DNA of 11,491 nucleotides from Candidatus Latescibacterota bacterium (GTDB lineage: Bacteria; Eisenbacteria; RBG-16-71-46; SZUA-252): NCBI GenBank assembly GCA_016207265.1, contig JACQPZ010000187.1, positions 1-11,491 of the forward strand. The letters are read 5' to 3'. The position numbers were made by a program, and so were the translations under genes. The notes under the pieces were generated by a model. It saw only the letters and a program-made list of their open reading frames with translations. It did no database searches and was not told where the DNA came from. Positions 1-7,311 of the stretch are shown one piece after another. Position 1 is the stretch's first letter. Every line of letters starts with the position of its first letter.

Positions 1-543
1 CCCGACCACGTGCTCACCATTCTCGACGAAGCCTATTTCGAATACGTGAGCGACCCCGAATATCCGAACGGCCTCGACTACCTTCGCAAAGGGAAGCAGG
101 TCGCGGTGCTCCGGACCTTCTCGAAGATCTATGCGCTGGCGGGGCTTCGCGTCGGCTATGGCTTCTTCACGCCCGAGCTGGCCTCGCTGGTCCACCGCGT
201 GCGGCTTCCGTTCAACGTGACGGGCATGGGACAGGCGGCCGCGCGCGCGAGCCTCCGCGACGGGGAGCAGATCTCCCGGAGCCGGGTCCTCAACGAAGCG
301 GGGAAGCAGTTCCTCCTACGCGAACTCTCTCGGCTCGGCCTCTCGTGCACCCCCACGTGGGCGAACTTCGTGCTCGCCCGCTTCCCGGGCTCGGCCGTGG
401 AGGCGTCCCGGGCCCTGGAGGGGCTGGGGGTCATCATCCGTCCCGTGACCCCGTTCGGGCTTTCCCCCGAATACGCCCGGATCAGCGTCGGGACCCCGTC
501 GGAACTCGAGCGCCTGGTCGACGGATTGCGCCGGGTGCTGTGA
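1..543 (+). CDS. hisC: HisC-family aminotransferase, 5'-truncated by window edge
   Basis: Pyridoxal-phosphate (fold type I) aminotransferase of the histidinol-phosphate/aromatic family. The reading frame is open from base 1, so the N-terminal half lies outside the window; 180 residues remain. Visible motifs are DEAY at fragment residues 9-12 (the Asp that contacts the PLP ring nitrogen), TFSK with the Schiff-base lysine at residue 42, the AGLRVGY block with its phosphate-binding Arg at 50, and the C-terminal ARISVGT block, whose Arg binds the substrate carboxylate. Family members catalyse histidinol-phosphate:2-oxoglutarate transamination. Several also, or instead, transaminate prephenate, phenylpyruvate or 4-hydroxyphenylpyruvate. 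Its stop overlaps the start of aroA and no his gene is in view, so an aromatic amino-acid role is as likely as histidine synthesis (inference). The family call is secure; substrate and symbol are not. Confidence 0.88.
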   Translation, partial: PDHVLTILDEAYFEYVSDPEYPNGLDYLRKGKQVAVLRTFSKIYALAGLRVGYGFFTPELASLVHRVRLPFNVTGMGQAAARASLRDGEQISRSRVLNEAGKQFLLRELSRLGLSCTPTWANFVLARFPGSAVEASRALEGLGVIIRPVTPFGLSPEYARISVGTPSELERLVDGLRRVL

Positions 544-1820
544 GCCGCGCCCGCACGACGCGGTCGGGCCCGCTGCGCGGGGAAACGCGAGTACCAGGCG
601 ACAAATCCATCACCCAGCGCGCGATCCTCCTCGGAGCGCTCGCTCCGGGAGTCACGCGCCTCCGGGGCGCGAACGCCGGAGCCGACGCCAAGGCGGCGCT
701 GGCCATGGCCCGCCTCCTCGGCGCGCGGGTTACGGAGTCGCGACACGACGGGATCCTGATCCGCGGCGGAGCGCTTCGGGAGAGCGATCGTATCCTGGAC
801 GCGCGGAACTCGGGCACCGCGCTGAGGCTCGCGACCGGACTCCTGGCCGCCCAGCCGTTTCTATCGATCCTTTCCGGAGACGCCTCGCTGAGACGCCGTC
901 CGGTGGACCGCGTCATCGTTCCCCTCCGTGCCCTCGGGGCGGACGTGACCGCGCGAAAGGAGGATCGGTTCCCGCCGGTCGTCGTGCGCGGGCGAGCGCT
1001 CCAAGGCTGCGCGGTCGTCACGTCGGCGCCGAGCGCCCAGGTGAAGAGCGCGCTCCTCCTCGCGGGAATCCAAGCGCAGGGGATCACGTCGGTTCGCGAA
1101 GCGACCCCGACGCGCGATCACACGGAGCGGATGCTCCCGCTCTTCGGAGCGGCGGTCGATCGGGAGGGAACCGCGGCGCGCGTACGAGGTCCCGCGACGC
1201 TCCATGCCGCGGAGATCGAGGTTCCCGGCGACCTCTCGGCGGCGGCGTTTCTCATCGGCGCGGCCGCGATCGTGCGAGGATCCGACATCGTGGTGCGGAA
1301 CGTAGGCGTCAACCCGACGCGCACGGCGTTTCTGGATGCCGTGCGGCGGGCGGGCGCGACCGTCGAGCAGGAGGCCGAGCGGGAGGCGTCGGGCGAGCCG
1401 TCCGCCGACATCCGGGTGCGCGCGGCCGCCCTGCGCCCCGTGCGCGTGGGCGCGGGGGAAGCCGCCGCGCTGATCGACGAGCTTCCGCTCATCGCCGTCC
1501 TGGCCGCGTTCGCCGAAGGGAAGAGCGCGATCCGGGGCGCCGGGGAGCTTCGCGTGAAAGAGTCGGACCGGATCGCCACCGTCGCGTCGGGGCTGCGGGC
1601 GATCGGTGTCCGGGTCGAGGAGCATGCCGACGGGTGGACGATCCACGGGAAAGGCCGCCCGCGCGGGGGCACGGTGGATGCCGCGGGGGACCACCGGATC
1701 GCGATGGCGTTTCTGGTCGCGGGTCTGGGATCGAGGGAAGGCGTGACGGTCGTGGGGGCCGAGGCCGCAGGGGTCTCCGACCCGGGATTTCTCGCTCGGA
1801 TCCGGAGCCTCGCGCGTTGA
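540..1820 (+). CDS. aroA: 3-phosphoshikimate 1-carboxyvinyltransferase (EPSP synthase)
   Basis: Transfers the enolpyruvyl group of PEP to shikimate 3-phosphate, the sixth step of the shikimate pathway, in the cytosol. The protein is 426 residues, the usual family length, if started at GTG 540, which overlaps the upstream stop as GTGA. The frame is open further upstream, but that extension only shadows the aminotransferase gene. Key blocks: VPGDKSITQR (Lys22, Ser23, Arg27), NSGTALRL (90-97), RRRPVDR (118-124), SAQVKSALL with Gln167, RDHTERML (192-199), PGDLSAAAF (229-237), DELP with catalytic Asp313, RVKESDR with Lys340/Glu341, and DHRIAMA (384-390). The catalytic set is therefore complete, with Gly rather than Ala in the NSGT loop. 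Its neighbours supply and use aromatic precursors or are the conserved cmk-ispH-rpsA block. Confidence 0.96.
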   Translation: MSRARTTRSGPLRGETRVPGDKSITQRAILLGALAPGVTRLRGANAGADAKAALAMARLLGARVTESRHDGILIRGGALRESDRILDARNSGTALRLATGLLAAQPFLSILSGDASLRRRPVDRVIVPLRALGADVTARKEDRFPPVVVRGRALQGCAVVTSAPSAQVKSALLLAGIQAQGITSVREATPTRDHTERMLPLFGAAVDREGTAARVRGPATLHAAEIEVPGDLSAAAFLIGAAAIVRGSDIVVRNVGVNPTRTAFLDAVRRAGATVEQEAEREASGEPSADIRVRAAALRPVRVGAGEAAALIDELPLIAVLAAFAEGKSAIRGAGELRVKESDRIATVASGLRAIGVRVEEHADGWTIHGKGRPRGGTVDAAGDHRIAMAFLVAGLGSREGVTVVGAEAAGVSDPGFLARIRSLAR

Positions 1821-3118
1821 GGGCGTTCGTTCTCGCGATCGACGGACCCGCGGGCGCCGGGAAGAGCACGACCGCGCGCGGCGTTGCGAAAGGGCTGGGC
1901 CTCCTTCACGTGGATTCGGGCTCGATGTACCGCGCGGCCGCGTGGCTCGCGCTCCGCAAGGGGGTGGGGCTCGACGAGGAGCGCCCGCTGGTCGATCTTC
2001 TCTCCCGTGCCCGGATCGAGCCTTCTCCCGAGGGGATGCTCGTGAACGGCGAGCGCGTCGAGGACGTGATCCGGACCGCCGAAGCTGGGGAGGCCGCGTC
2101 CCGCGTCGCGGTCCACCCCGAGGTGCGCCGTAGGCTCGTCGCGCTCCAGCGCTCCTTCGCGCGTGCGCCGGGGGTCGTGATGGAAGGGCGCGACATCGGC
2201 ACGGTCGTCTTCCCGAACGCCGATCTCAAGATCTTCATCACGGCGAGTAATGAGGCGCGCGCGGAGCGGCGTTTTCACGAGCTTCGCGAGCGGGGGGAGT
2301 GCCCCGACCGTAGCGGGATCGTGGAGGCGATCCGCGAGCGGGACCGTCGGGACACCGAGCGCGCCGCAAGTCCCCTCGCCCGGGCGCCGGACGCCCTGGT
2401 CCTGAATACGACCGGCTTGATACCCGAGGAGCAGGTGGAACTCGCGACCCGTTGGGCGGAGCTGGCGCGGCGGGGAGCGGGACGCGCGACGCCCGTCTAC
2501 TGGCTCGGGAAGAGCTTCGTGCGGGTGTTCGCCCGGATCTTCCTCGATTTTCACGTCGAGGGGCTGGATCGCATCCCGCGCAAGGGCCCGCTGATCGTCG
2601 CGTGCAACCACATCTCGTTTTGGGACCCCCCCTTAGTCGGAGCCACGATCCCCCGGCTGATGCATTTCGTGGCCAAGGCCGAGCTGTTCGAGAATAGGCT
2701 GTTCGGGGCGCTCATCCGGTCGTATAATTCGATCCCGATCCACCGGGGGTCCCGCGCGCGCGCGGGGCTTCGGGGGGCCGAGGATGTTCTGTCCTCCGGC
2801 GGCGCCGTGCTGATCTTCCCGGAAGGCACTCGGAACAAGAGCCATACGCTGCTTGCGCCGCGCGCAGGGGTGGCGCGGGTTTCGGCGGCGACGCGATCCC
2901 CGGTTTTGCCCGCGTGCATTACTGGATCTAATCAAATCCGCCGCTCCGTGCTGCGGCAGGTTCCGATTCGAATCACGTTCGGCTCGCCGATGATGCCTCC
3001 GCGCTCGCTCGAGGTCGGGCGAGAGGAGGCGCGGCGCTACGCCTCGGAGGTCATGGAGGCGATCGCCGCGTTGCGGGCCGACCAGGAGAGACGGTATGGA
3101 AGTGATCGTCGCCGATAA
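1817..3118 (+). CDS. Fused cytidylate kinase / 1-acylglycerol-3-phosphate acyltransferase
   Basis: One 433-residue ORF carries two complete enzymes. Residues 1-215 are (d)CMP kinase: P-loop GPAGAGKS (10-17), CMP-binding DSGSMYRAA (33-41), GRDIGTVV (124-131), RDRRDTERAASPL (175-187) and DALVLNTTG (192-200). After a short linker, residues about 226-420 are a PlsC-type lysophosphatidate acyltransferase: NHISFWD (264-270, the HX4D charge relay His265/Asp270), SIPIHRG (305-311), FPEGTR (334-339) and VLPACITG (363-370). The kinase phosphorylates CMP to CDP in the cytosol. The acyltransferase makes phosphatidic acid at the inner face of the membrane. The start is taken as TTG 1817, overlapping the aroA stop as TTGA, because it places the P-loop at the usual distance from the N terminus. 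Upstream in-frame sequence shadows aroA. cmk and plsC are usually separate neighbours; fusion is the unusual point. In-frame GTG codons at 2519 and 2525 could allow some free PlsC. Confidence 0.93.
   Translation: MRAFVLAIDGPAGAGKSTTARGVAKGLGLLHVDSGSMYRAAAWLALRKGVGLDEERPLVDLLSRARIEPSPEGMLVNGERVEDVIRTAEAGEAASRVAVHPEVRRRLVALQRSFARAPGVVMEGRDIGTVVFPNADLKIFITASNEARAERRFHELRERGECPDRSGIVEAIRERDRRDTERAASPLARAPDALVLNTTGLIPEEQVELATRWAELARRGAGRATPVYWLGKSFVRVFARIFLDFHVEGLDRIPRKGPLIVACNHISFWDPPLVGATIPRLMHFVAKAELFENRLFGALIRSYNSIPIHRGSRARAGLRGAEDVLSSGGAVLIFPEGTRNKSHTLLAPRAGVARVSAATRSPVLPACITGSNQIRRSVLRQVPIRITFGSPMMPPRSLEVGREEARRYASEVMEAIAALRADQERRYGSDRRR
3084..3090 (+). promoter_or_regulatory. Shine-Dalgarno of ispH inside the cmk-plsC end
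   Basis: AGGAGAG lies 5 bases before ATG 3096, inside the last codons of the upstream gene. It fixes the ispH start and supports coupled translation across the 23-base overlap. Confidence 0.75.
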
Positions 3119-3959
3119 CGCCGGCTTCTGTTTCGGCGTGAAGCGCGCCATCAAGATGGCGGACGAGACTCTCGGATCGGCCCAGGGAAGCGTGAAGTCG
3201 CTCGGTTCCCTGATTCACAATCCGCAGGTCGTGAACTCGTTCCGAGCGCGTGGACTGGAGGTCGTGGCCGACGTCGATTCGGTCGCGCCGGACGACACGG
3301 TGATCATCCGGTCGCACGGTGTGGGACCGGAGGTGAAGCAGAGCGCGACCGACCGTCGGCTCAGGGTGGTGGACACGACGTGTCCCTTCGTCACGAAGGC
3401 GCAGCAGTACGCGGCGAAGCTCATCGCCGACGGCTACAAGGTCGTCATGATCGGCGACAAGAGCCACCCCGAGGTGATCGGCGTGGTCGCGTACACGAAC
3501 AACCAGGCCATCGTGATCGACACGGTCGAGGAGGCGGAGCGGCTCAAGTTCATCCCGAGGATGGGCGTCGTGTTCCAGACGACCCATTCCATCGGGCACG
3601 TGCAGGAGGTCGTGGGCGCGCTCCTGAAGCGCGGCAAGGAGGTTCGCGTGTTCAACACGCTGTGCGGCGCGACAACCTCCATGCAGAAGACCGCGATCGA
3701 GCTCAGCGGGGAGGTCGAGGCGATGGTCATCGTCGGCGGCCGGCAGAGCGCGAACACGGCTCAGCTCACGGAGGTCTGCCGGAAGGTGAATCCGCGCGTC
3801 TGGCAGATCGAGTCCGCGGAGGAGATCGACGAGCGCTGGTTCCGCGACATCGGCCGCGTCGGGGTCTCCGCCGGCGCGTCCACGCCCGACGACGTGATCG
3901 CGGAAGTCGTCGAGCGCCTCACCCGGATCAACGGGACGGAATCCGAGGCGCGTCGCTGA
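3096..3959 (+). CDS. ispH: 4-hydroxy-3-methylbut-2-enyl diphosphate reductase (IspH/LytB)
   Basis: Final enzyme of the MEP pathway: reduces HMBPP to IPP and DMAPP with a [4Fe-4S] cluster. The 287-residue protein has the three cluster cysteines Cys12 (GFCFGV), Cys96 (DTTCPFV) and Cys190 (NTLCGAT). It also has the diphosphate-binding and catalytic residues: His41 (HNPQV), His74 (SHGV), His124 and Glu126 (HPEV), plus the SANT (218-221) and SAGASTP (258-264) blocks. The motif after Cys190 reads ATTSMQ where many homologues (E. coli, Aquifex) have an Arg before the Gln; otherwise it is canonical. ATG 3096 has a good Shine-Dalgarno and starts the protein one strand before the first cysteine, as in the family. 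The gene overlaps cmk-plsC by 23 bases and is followed after one TGA by an open in-frame leader to rpsA. The presence of ispH implies use of the MEP route to isoprenoids. Confidence 0.96.
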   Translation: MEVIVADNAGFCFGVKRAIKMADETLGSAQGSVKSLGSLIHNPQVVNSFRARGLEVVADVDSVAPDDTVIIRSHGVGPEVKQSATDRRLRVVDTTCPFVTKAQQYAAKLIADGYKVVMIGDKSHPEVIGVVAYTNNQAIVIDTVEEAERLKFIPRMGVVFQTTHSIGHVQEVVGALLKRGKEVRVFNTLCGATTSMQKTAIELSGEVEAMVIVGGRQSANTAQLTEVCRKVNPRVWQIESAEEIDERWFRDIGRVGVSAGASTPDDVIAEVVERLTRINGTESEARR

Positions 3960-3965
3960 AGGAGG
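3959..3965 (+). promoter_or_regulatory. Orphan consensus Shine-Dalgarno after ispH
   Basis: AAGGAGG begins on the last base of the ispH stop codon. No ATG, GTG or TTG occurs within the next 20 bases. It may be a ribosome standby site for rpsA. If the hairpin at 3972-3985 folds, it lies about 7 unpaired bases from an in-frame ATT at 3987. Function is inferred only. Confidence 0.4.
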
Positions 3966-3971
3966 CACCAC

Positions 3972-3985
3972 CGGCCTTCGGGCCG
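3972..3985 (+). promoter_or_regulatory. C(UUCG)G hairpin in the rpsA leader
   Basis: A 5-bp perfect stem, CGGCC pairing with GGCCG, is closed by a TTCG tetraloop, the extra-stable cUUCGg form. No T-run follows, so it does not look like an intrinsic terminator. It sits between an orphan Shine-Dalgarno and the rpsA start. A role in S1 mRNA control, mRNA processing or ribosome loading is possible. Confidence 0.55.
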
Positions 3986-4001
3986 AATTCATAGAAGAGG
4001 C

Positions 4002-4008
4002 AAGGGGG
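4002..4008 (+). promoter_or_regulatory. Probable ribosome-binding site of rpsA
   Basis: AAGGGGG, 11 bases before ATG 4020, is the only purine-rich tract near this start. The spacing is longer than usual and the match to the consensus is imperfect, so initiation may depend on leader structure. Confidence 0.45.
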
Positions 4009-4019
4009 AACATCGGCGA

Positions 4020-5891
4020 ATGGTTCGAAGGCACGAAGAGGATGTGGACGTGAAGGACGACTCCGCGGAGGAGATCGAGGTCGAAGCGAAGCCGCGGAAG
4101 CGCAAGCCGCAGACACGGCTCATCCACGAGGAATCGGGCGACGAGGGGCCGGTGACGGCCGTGGGCACCCAGGAGTTGGACGCGGACGAAGAGGCGCCCA
4201 GCATGATGGGGCAATGGCTCCAGCTCTACGAGGACTCGCTCAAGGATCTCGAGGAAGGAGAGATCGTACGCGGCCGGGTCTTAAAAATCGACGACAAGGA
4301 AGTGACGGTGGACGTCGGCTTCAAATCGGAAGGCGTCATCCCGGTGGAAGAGTTTCCCGATCTCGAGGGCGTGAAGGTCGGCGACGAGATCGAGGTGTTT
4401 CTCGAGAAGACGGAAAACCAGGACGGTCTGGTTGTGCTCTCCAAGCAGCGGGCCGATTTCGTCAAGGTCTGGGACCGGGTGAAGACCGCCGCGGATCAGG
4501 CGCAGCTTGTCGAAGGGAAGCTCGTGCGGAAGATCAAGGGCGGGGTCGTGGTCGACCTGTACGGGGTCGAGGCGTTCCTGCCGGGCTCCCAGATCGCGCT
4601 CCGCCAGGTCCAGAACGTGGATTCGCTGATCGGCCAGAACATGGAGTTCAAGATCATCAAGCTGAACAAGCGGCGGCGGAACATCGTCGTCTCCCGCCGC
4701 GCCGTTCTGGAAGAGCACCGGGCCAAGCAGAAGAGCGAGATCATCCAGGAGCTGGCGAAGGATCAGCTCCGGGAGGGCGTGGTCAAGAACATCACCGACT
4801 TCGGAGCCTTCGTGGACCTGGGCGGCATCGACGGCCTGCTTCACATCACCGACATGTCGTGGGGCCGCGTGAGCCACCCGTCCGAGCTGGTGTCGATCGG
4901 CGAGCGTGTGAAGGTCAAGGTCCTCTCGTTCGATCCGGAGAAGGAGCGCATCTCCCTCGGGATGAAGCAGCTCACCCCCTATCCGTGGGAGGAGGTCGAC
5001 AAGCGCTATCAGGTCGGCCAGAAGGTCAAGGGGAAGGTCGTATCGATCACGGATTACGGCGCCTTCGTAGAGCTGGAGAAGGGGATCGAGGGGCTGATCC
5101 ACATCTCCGAGATGTCGTGGACGCGGCACGTCCGGCACCCTTCGAAGGTCGTCGCCATCGGAGACCAGATCGAGGCCGTGATTCTCAAGATCGACAAGGA
5201 GAACGAAAAGATATCGCTGGGCTTGAAGCAGACGGAGCCGGATCCCTGGCTCACGCTCGACCAGCGGTTCCCGATCGGAACGAAGCTCTCGGGGAAGGTC
5301 CGGAACCTGACCAACTTCGGCGCGTTCGTGGAGATCGAAGAGGGAATCGACGGGCTCGTCCACATCAGCGATATGTCGTGGACCCGCCGCGTGGTGCATC
5401 CCAGCGAAGTGCTGAAGAAGAGCGACAAGGTGGACGTCGTGGTCCTCTCGATCGACAAGGACGCGCGGCGGATCTCGCTCGGCCTGAAGCAGGTGGCCGA
5501 GGATCCGTGGCCGACGCTCGCCGAGAAGTACCTCCCGGACCTCATCGTCAAGGGCGCGGTCGTGCGGCTCCTCGACCGGGGCGTGATCGTGGATCTCGAG
5601 GAAGGTCTCGAGGGATTCATCCCGCTTTCCCAGCTCGGAGTCGAGGGTCTGAGGAAGCCCTCGGACAGCTTCAAAGTCGGCGACGACCTGAGCCTCAAGG
5701 TGACCCGCGTGGACACACAGGCCCACCGCATCATCTTGAGCGTCCGCGCCTGGCTCGCGGATCAGCCGCAGGCCGCGCAGGCGGAGTTCCAGGCCAGATT
5801 CCAGCCCAATCCGTCCGCGGAGCCGGCCGCCGCGGAGGAGAGTACGCCGGGCGAAGCCGAGGAAGCGGGCGACGCGGCAGCCGAGATCTGA
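4020..5891 (+). CDS. rpsA: 30S ribosomal protein S1
   Basis: RNA-binding protein that captures mRNA on the 30S subunit. The 623-residue product has six S1 (OB-fold) repeats at about residues 79-145, 163-228, 249-317, 334-404, 421-491 and 506-577. Repeats 3-5 are the most alike, each carrying a (F/Y)GAFV strand and a DGL(L/V)HI(T/S)DMSW or EGLIHISEMSW motif. Six repeats match the proteobacterial type rather than the shorter Gram-positive form. An acidic, Lys/Arg-containing extension of about 65 residues precedes repeat 1. An acidic Ala/Glu-rich tail of about 45 residues follows repeat 6. ATG 4020 has a weak ribosome-binding site at 4002-4008; GTG 4044 or GTG 4050 would shorten only the extension. 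It lies 60 bases after ispH in the same frame, and mtaB follows 7 bases after its stop. Confidence 0.96.
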   Translation: MVRRHEEDVDVKDDSAEEIEVEAKPRKRKPQTRLIHEESGDEGPVTAVGTQELDADEEAPSMMGQWLQLYEDSLKDLEEGEIVRGRVLKIDDKEVTVDVGFKSEGVIPVEEFPDLEGVKVGDEIEVFLEKTENQDGLVVLSKQRADFVKVWDRVKTAADQAQLVEGKLVRKIKGGVVVDLYGVEAFLPGSQIALRQVQNVDSLIGQNMEFKIIKLNKRRRNIVVSRRAVLEEHRAKQKSEIIQELAKDQLREGVVKNITDFGAFVDLGGIDGLLHITDMSWGRVSHPSELVSIGERVKVKVLSFDPEKERISLGMKQLTPYPWEEVDKRYQVGQKVKGKVVSITDYGAFVELEKGIEGLIHISEMSWTRHVRHPSKVVAIGDQIEAVILKIDKENEKISLGLKQTEPDPWLTLDQRFPIGTKLSGKVRNLTNFGAFVEIEEGIDGLVHISDMSWTRRVVHPSEVLKKSDKVDVVVLSIDKDARRISLGLKQVAEDPWPTLAEKYLPDLIVKGAVVRLLDRGVIVDLEEGLEGFIPLSQLGVEGLRKPSDSFKVGDDLSLKVTRVDTQAHRIILSVRAWLADQPQAAQAEFQARFQPNPSAEPAAAEESTPGEAEEAGDAAAEI

Positions 5892-5898
5892 CGGTCCG

Positions 5899-7311
5899 AT
5901 GCAGGGCGATGGGCGCGGGTCGACGCGCTCGAGCGAAGCGGTTCCACCCGGAGAGTCCGGCAGGGCTCCCCGGGTTTCCTTTTTGACCCTGGGCTGCCGG
6001 CTGAATCAGTACGACACCGCGGCGATGCGGGCCCGCGCGCTCGCCCAGGGGTTCGTCGAGGCGGAGCCGGACGCCGCCGCGGACGCCGTCCTGATCAACA
6101 CGTGCACCGTGACCGCGCGAGCCGACCGGGAATCCCGGCAATGGATCCATCGGATCCACCGGTCGATGCCCCTTGCGCGAATCGTGGTGACGGGCTGCTA
6201 CGCGGAGCGGGCGAGACAGGAGCTCGCCGGAATCCCGGGCGTCTCGGCCGTCCTGGGCGTAGCGGACCGCGAGGACGCGGACACGCTGCTCGGCGCGCTG
6301 GGGGGGCTCGCGCCGGGGAGACCGGCCCGATCCGAGGCTCCGGCGACCCGGCCGCCGGCGGTGGGGCCGCGCGCGGAACGGCCGCCGGCGGTGGGGCCGC
6401 GCGCGATCCGCGAATTCAGAACCGGCGCCCCGGCGTTCACCGGGCGGTCGCGGGCGCTCCTCAAGATCCAGGACGGCTGCGATTCCTTTTGCACTTACTG
6501 CGTCGTTCCCTACGTCCGCGGGCGGAGTAGGAGCCTCCCCCTGGCGGAAGCACTCGAGCGCGCCCGCCGGCTGGTCGAGGCAGGGTTTCATGAGATCGTC
6601 CTGACCGGCGCGGACCTTGGGAGCTACGGGCGGGACCTCGGCCATCCGAGGCTTCTCGCGAAGCTGATCGCTGCGCTCCTCAGCCTGGGCGGCGGCCACC
6701 GCATCCGGCTTTCCTCGATCGAGCCGAACAAGCTCGACCCGGCGGTGGAGGCGCTCGTCGGGAGCGAGCCGCGGCTCTGCCGGCATCTTCATCTCCCGCT
6801 CCAGAGCGGGTCGAACGCGATCCTCCGCTCGATGCGCCGCGGATACTCGCGCGAATCGTACCGGGCGCTTCTCGATCGCCTCACGGCCCGCGGCCCCGTT
6901 GGGATCGGGACCGACGTGATCGTGGGCTACCCGGGCGAAGACGAGGCGATGTTCGAGGAGACGCGGCGCTTCCTGGAAGATGCGCCCCTGACCTATTTCC
7001 ACGTCTTCCGATACTCCGCCCGCCCCGGCACCGCCGCGGCGAGACTTCACCCGGGGCCGCCCGATCCGGGCAGCGAGGCGCGATCGGCGGCGCTCCGAAC
7101 GCTGGGCGAAGCGAAGGCGGAAGCGTTCCGGCGCTCGCTCATCGGGTCCACGCTCTCCGTCGTGCGGGAACGGGGACATGGGGAGCGCGGGCCGCTCGCG
7201 ATGAGCGACCTCTACGTGGCGGTCGAGCTCACGCACACGCCCCCGGGGCGCGGGATCCTCCCCGTCCGGATCGTGGGAGCTCAGGGAAAGCGGCTCGTCG
7301 GCGCGCCTTGA
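5899..7311 (+). CDS. mtaB: tRNA t6A37 methylthiotransferase (MtaB family)
   Basis: Radical-SAM methylthiotransferase that converts t6A37 to ms2t6A37 in tRNAs reading ANN codons. The 470-residue protein has the N-terminal MTTase domain with its cluster cysteines Cys33 (GCRLNQYD), Cys69 (NTCTVT) and Cys100 (TGCYAER). The radical-SAM CX3CX2C motif is Cys194/Cys198/Cys201 (DGCDSFCTYC). The core follows with TGADLGSYG, SSIEPNKL, LHLPLQSGSN and TDVIVGYPGE, and the C-terminal 55-60 residues resemble a TRAM domain. GCRLNQYD favours MtaB over MiaB or RimO. The protein is longer than usual because residues 135-180 form a Pro/Arg/Ala linker with a 10-residue tandem repeat. About 25 residues precede the first conserved strand and no strong Shine-Dalgarno is seen, so the start is uncertain. 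It lies 7 bases after rpsA and probably shares its transcript. Confidence 0.92.
   Translation: MQGDGRGSTRSSEAVPPGESGRAPRVSFLTLGCRLNQYDTAAMRARALAQGFVEAEPDAAADAVLINTCTVTARADRESRQWIHRIHRSMPLARIVVTGCYAERARQELAGIPGVSAVLGVADREDADTLLGALGGLAPGRPARSEAPATRPPAVGPRAERPPAVGPRAIREFRTGAPAFTGRSRALLKIQDGCDSFCTYCVVPYVRGRSRSLPLAEALERARRLVEAGFHEIVLTGADLGSYGRDLGHPRLLAKLIAALLSLGGGHRIRLSSIEPNKLDPAVEALVGSEPRLCRHLHLPLQSGSNAILRSMRRGYSRESYRALLDRLTARGPVGIGTDVIVGYPGEDEAMFEETRRFLEDAPLTYFHVFRYSARPGTAAARLHPGPPDPGSEARSAALRTLGEAKAEAFRRSLIGSTLSVVRERGHGERGPLAMSDLYVAVELTHTPPGRGILPVRIVGAQGKRLVGAP
6349..6408 (+). repeat. 30-bp tandem repeat, two units, inside mtaB
   Basis: Unit 1 is 6349-6378 and unit 2 is 6379-6408. The first 27 bases of the units are identical and only the last codon differs (GAA versus ATC). 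Each unit encodes RPPAVGPRA plus one residue (MtaB residues 151-160 and 161-170). The period is ten codons, so the reading frame is kept. Near-identity at synonymous positions suggests a recent duplication. Confidence 0.92.

Noticed and set aside
345..539. Upstream in-frame extension of aroA
   Set aside because: Encodes non-homologous Pro/Arg sequence inside the aminotransferase gene. GTG 540 gives the normal family length.
1634..1816. Upstream in-frame extension of cmk-plsC
   Set aside because: Gly/Arg-rich shadow of aroA. TTG 1817 puts the P-loop at the normal position near the N terminus.
3972..3985. Intrinsic terminator between ispH and rpsA
   Set aside because: The stem is only 5 bp and is followed by AATTCATAG, not a T-run, so classic termination is unlikely.
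4281..5726. 481-codon open frame on the minus strand opposite rpsA
   Set aside because: It exactly shadows the S1 repeats. Its His/Asp/Leu-rich, periodic composition is the reverse complement of the GAFV/HISDMSW repeats, and long antisense frames are expected at this GC content.
4214..5986. 590-codon + strand frame overlapping rpsA
   Set aside because: Out-of-frame Arg/Gly-rich shadow of rpsA; S1 motifs are only in the frame starting at 4020.
5731..7236. 501-codon minus-strand frame opposite mtaB
   Set aside because: Arg/Ala/Pro-rich with no recognisable motif, opposite a gene with every catalytic cysteine intact.
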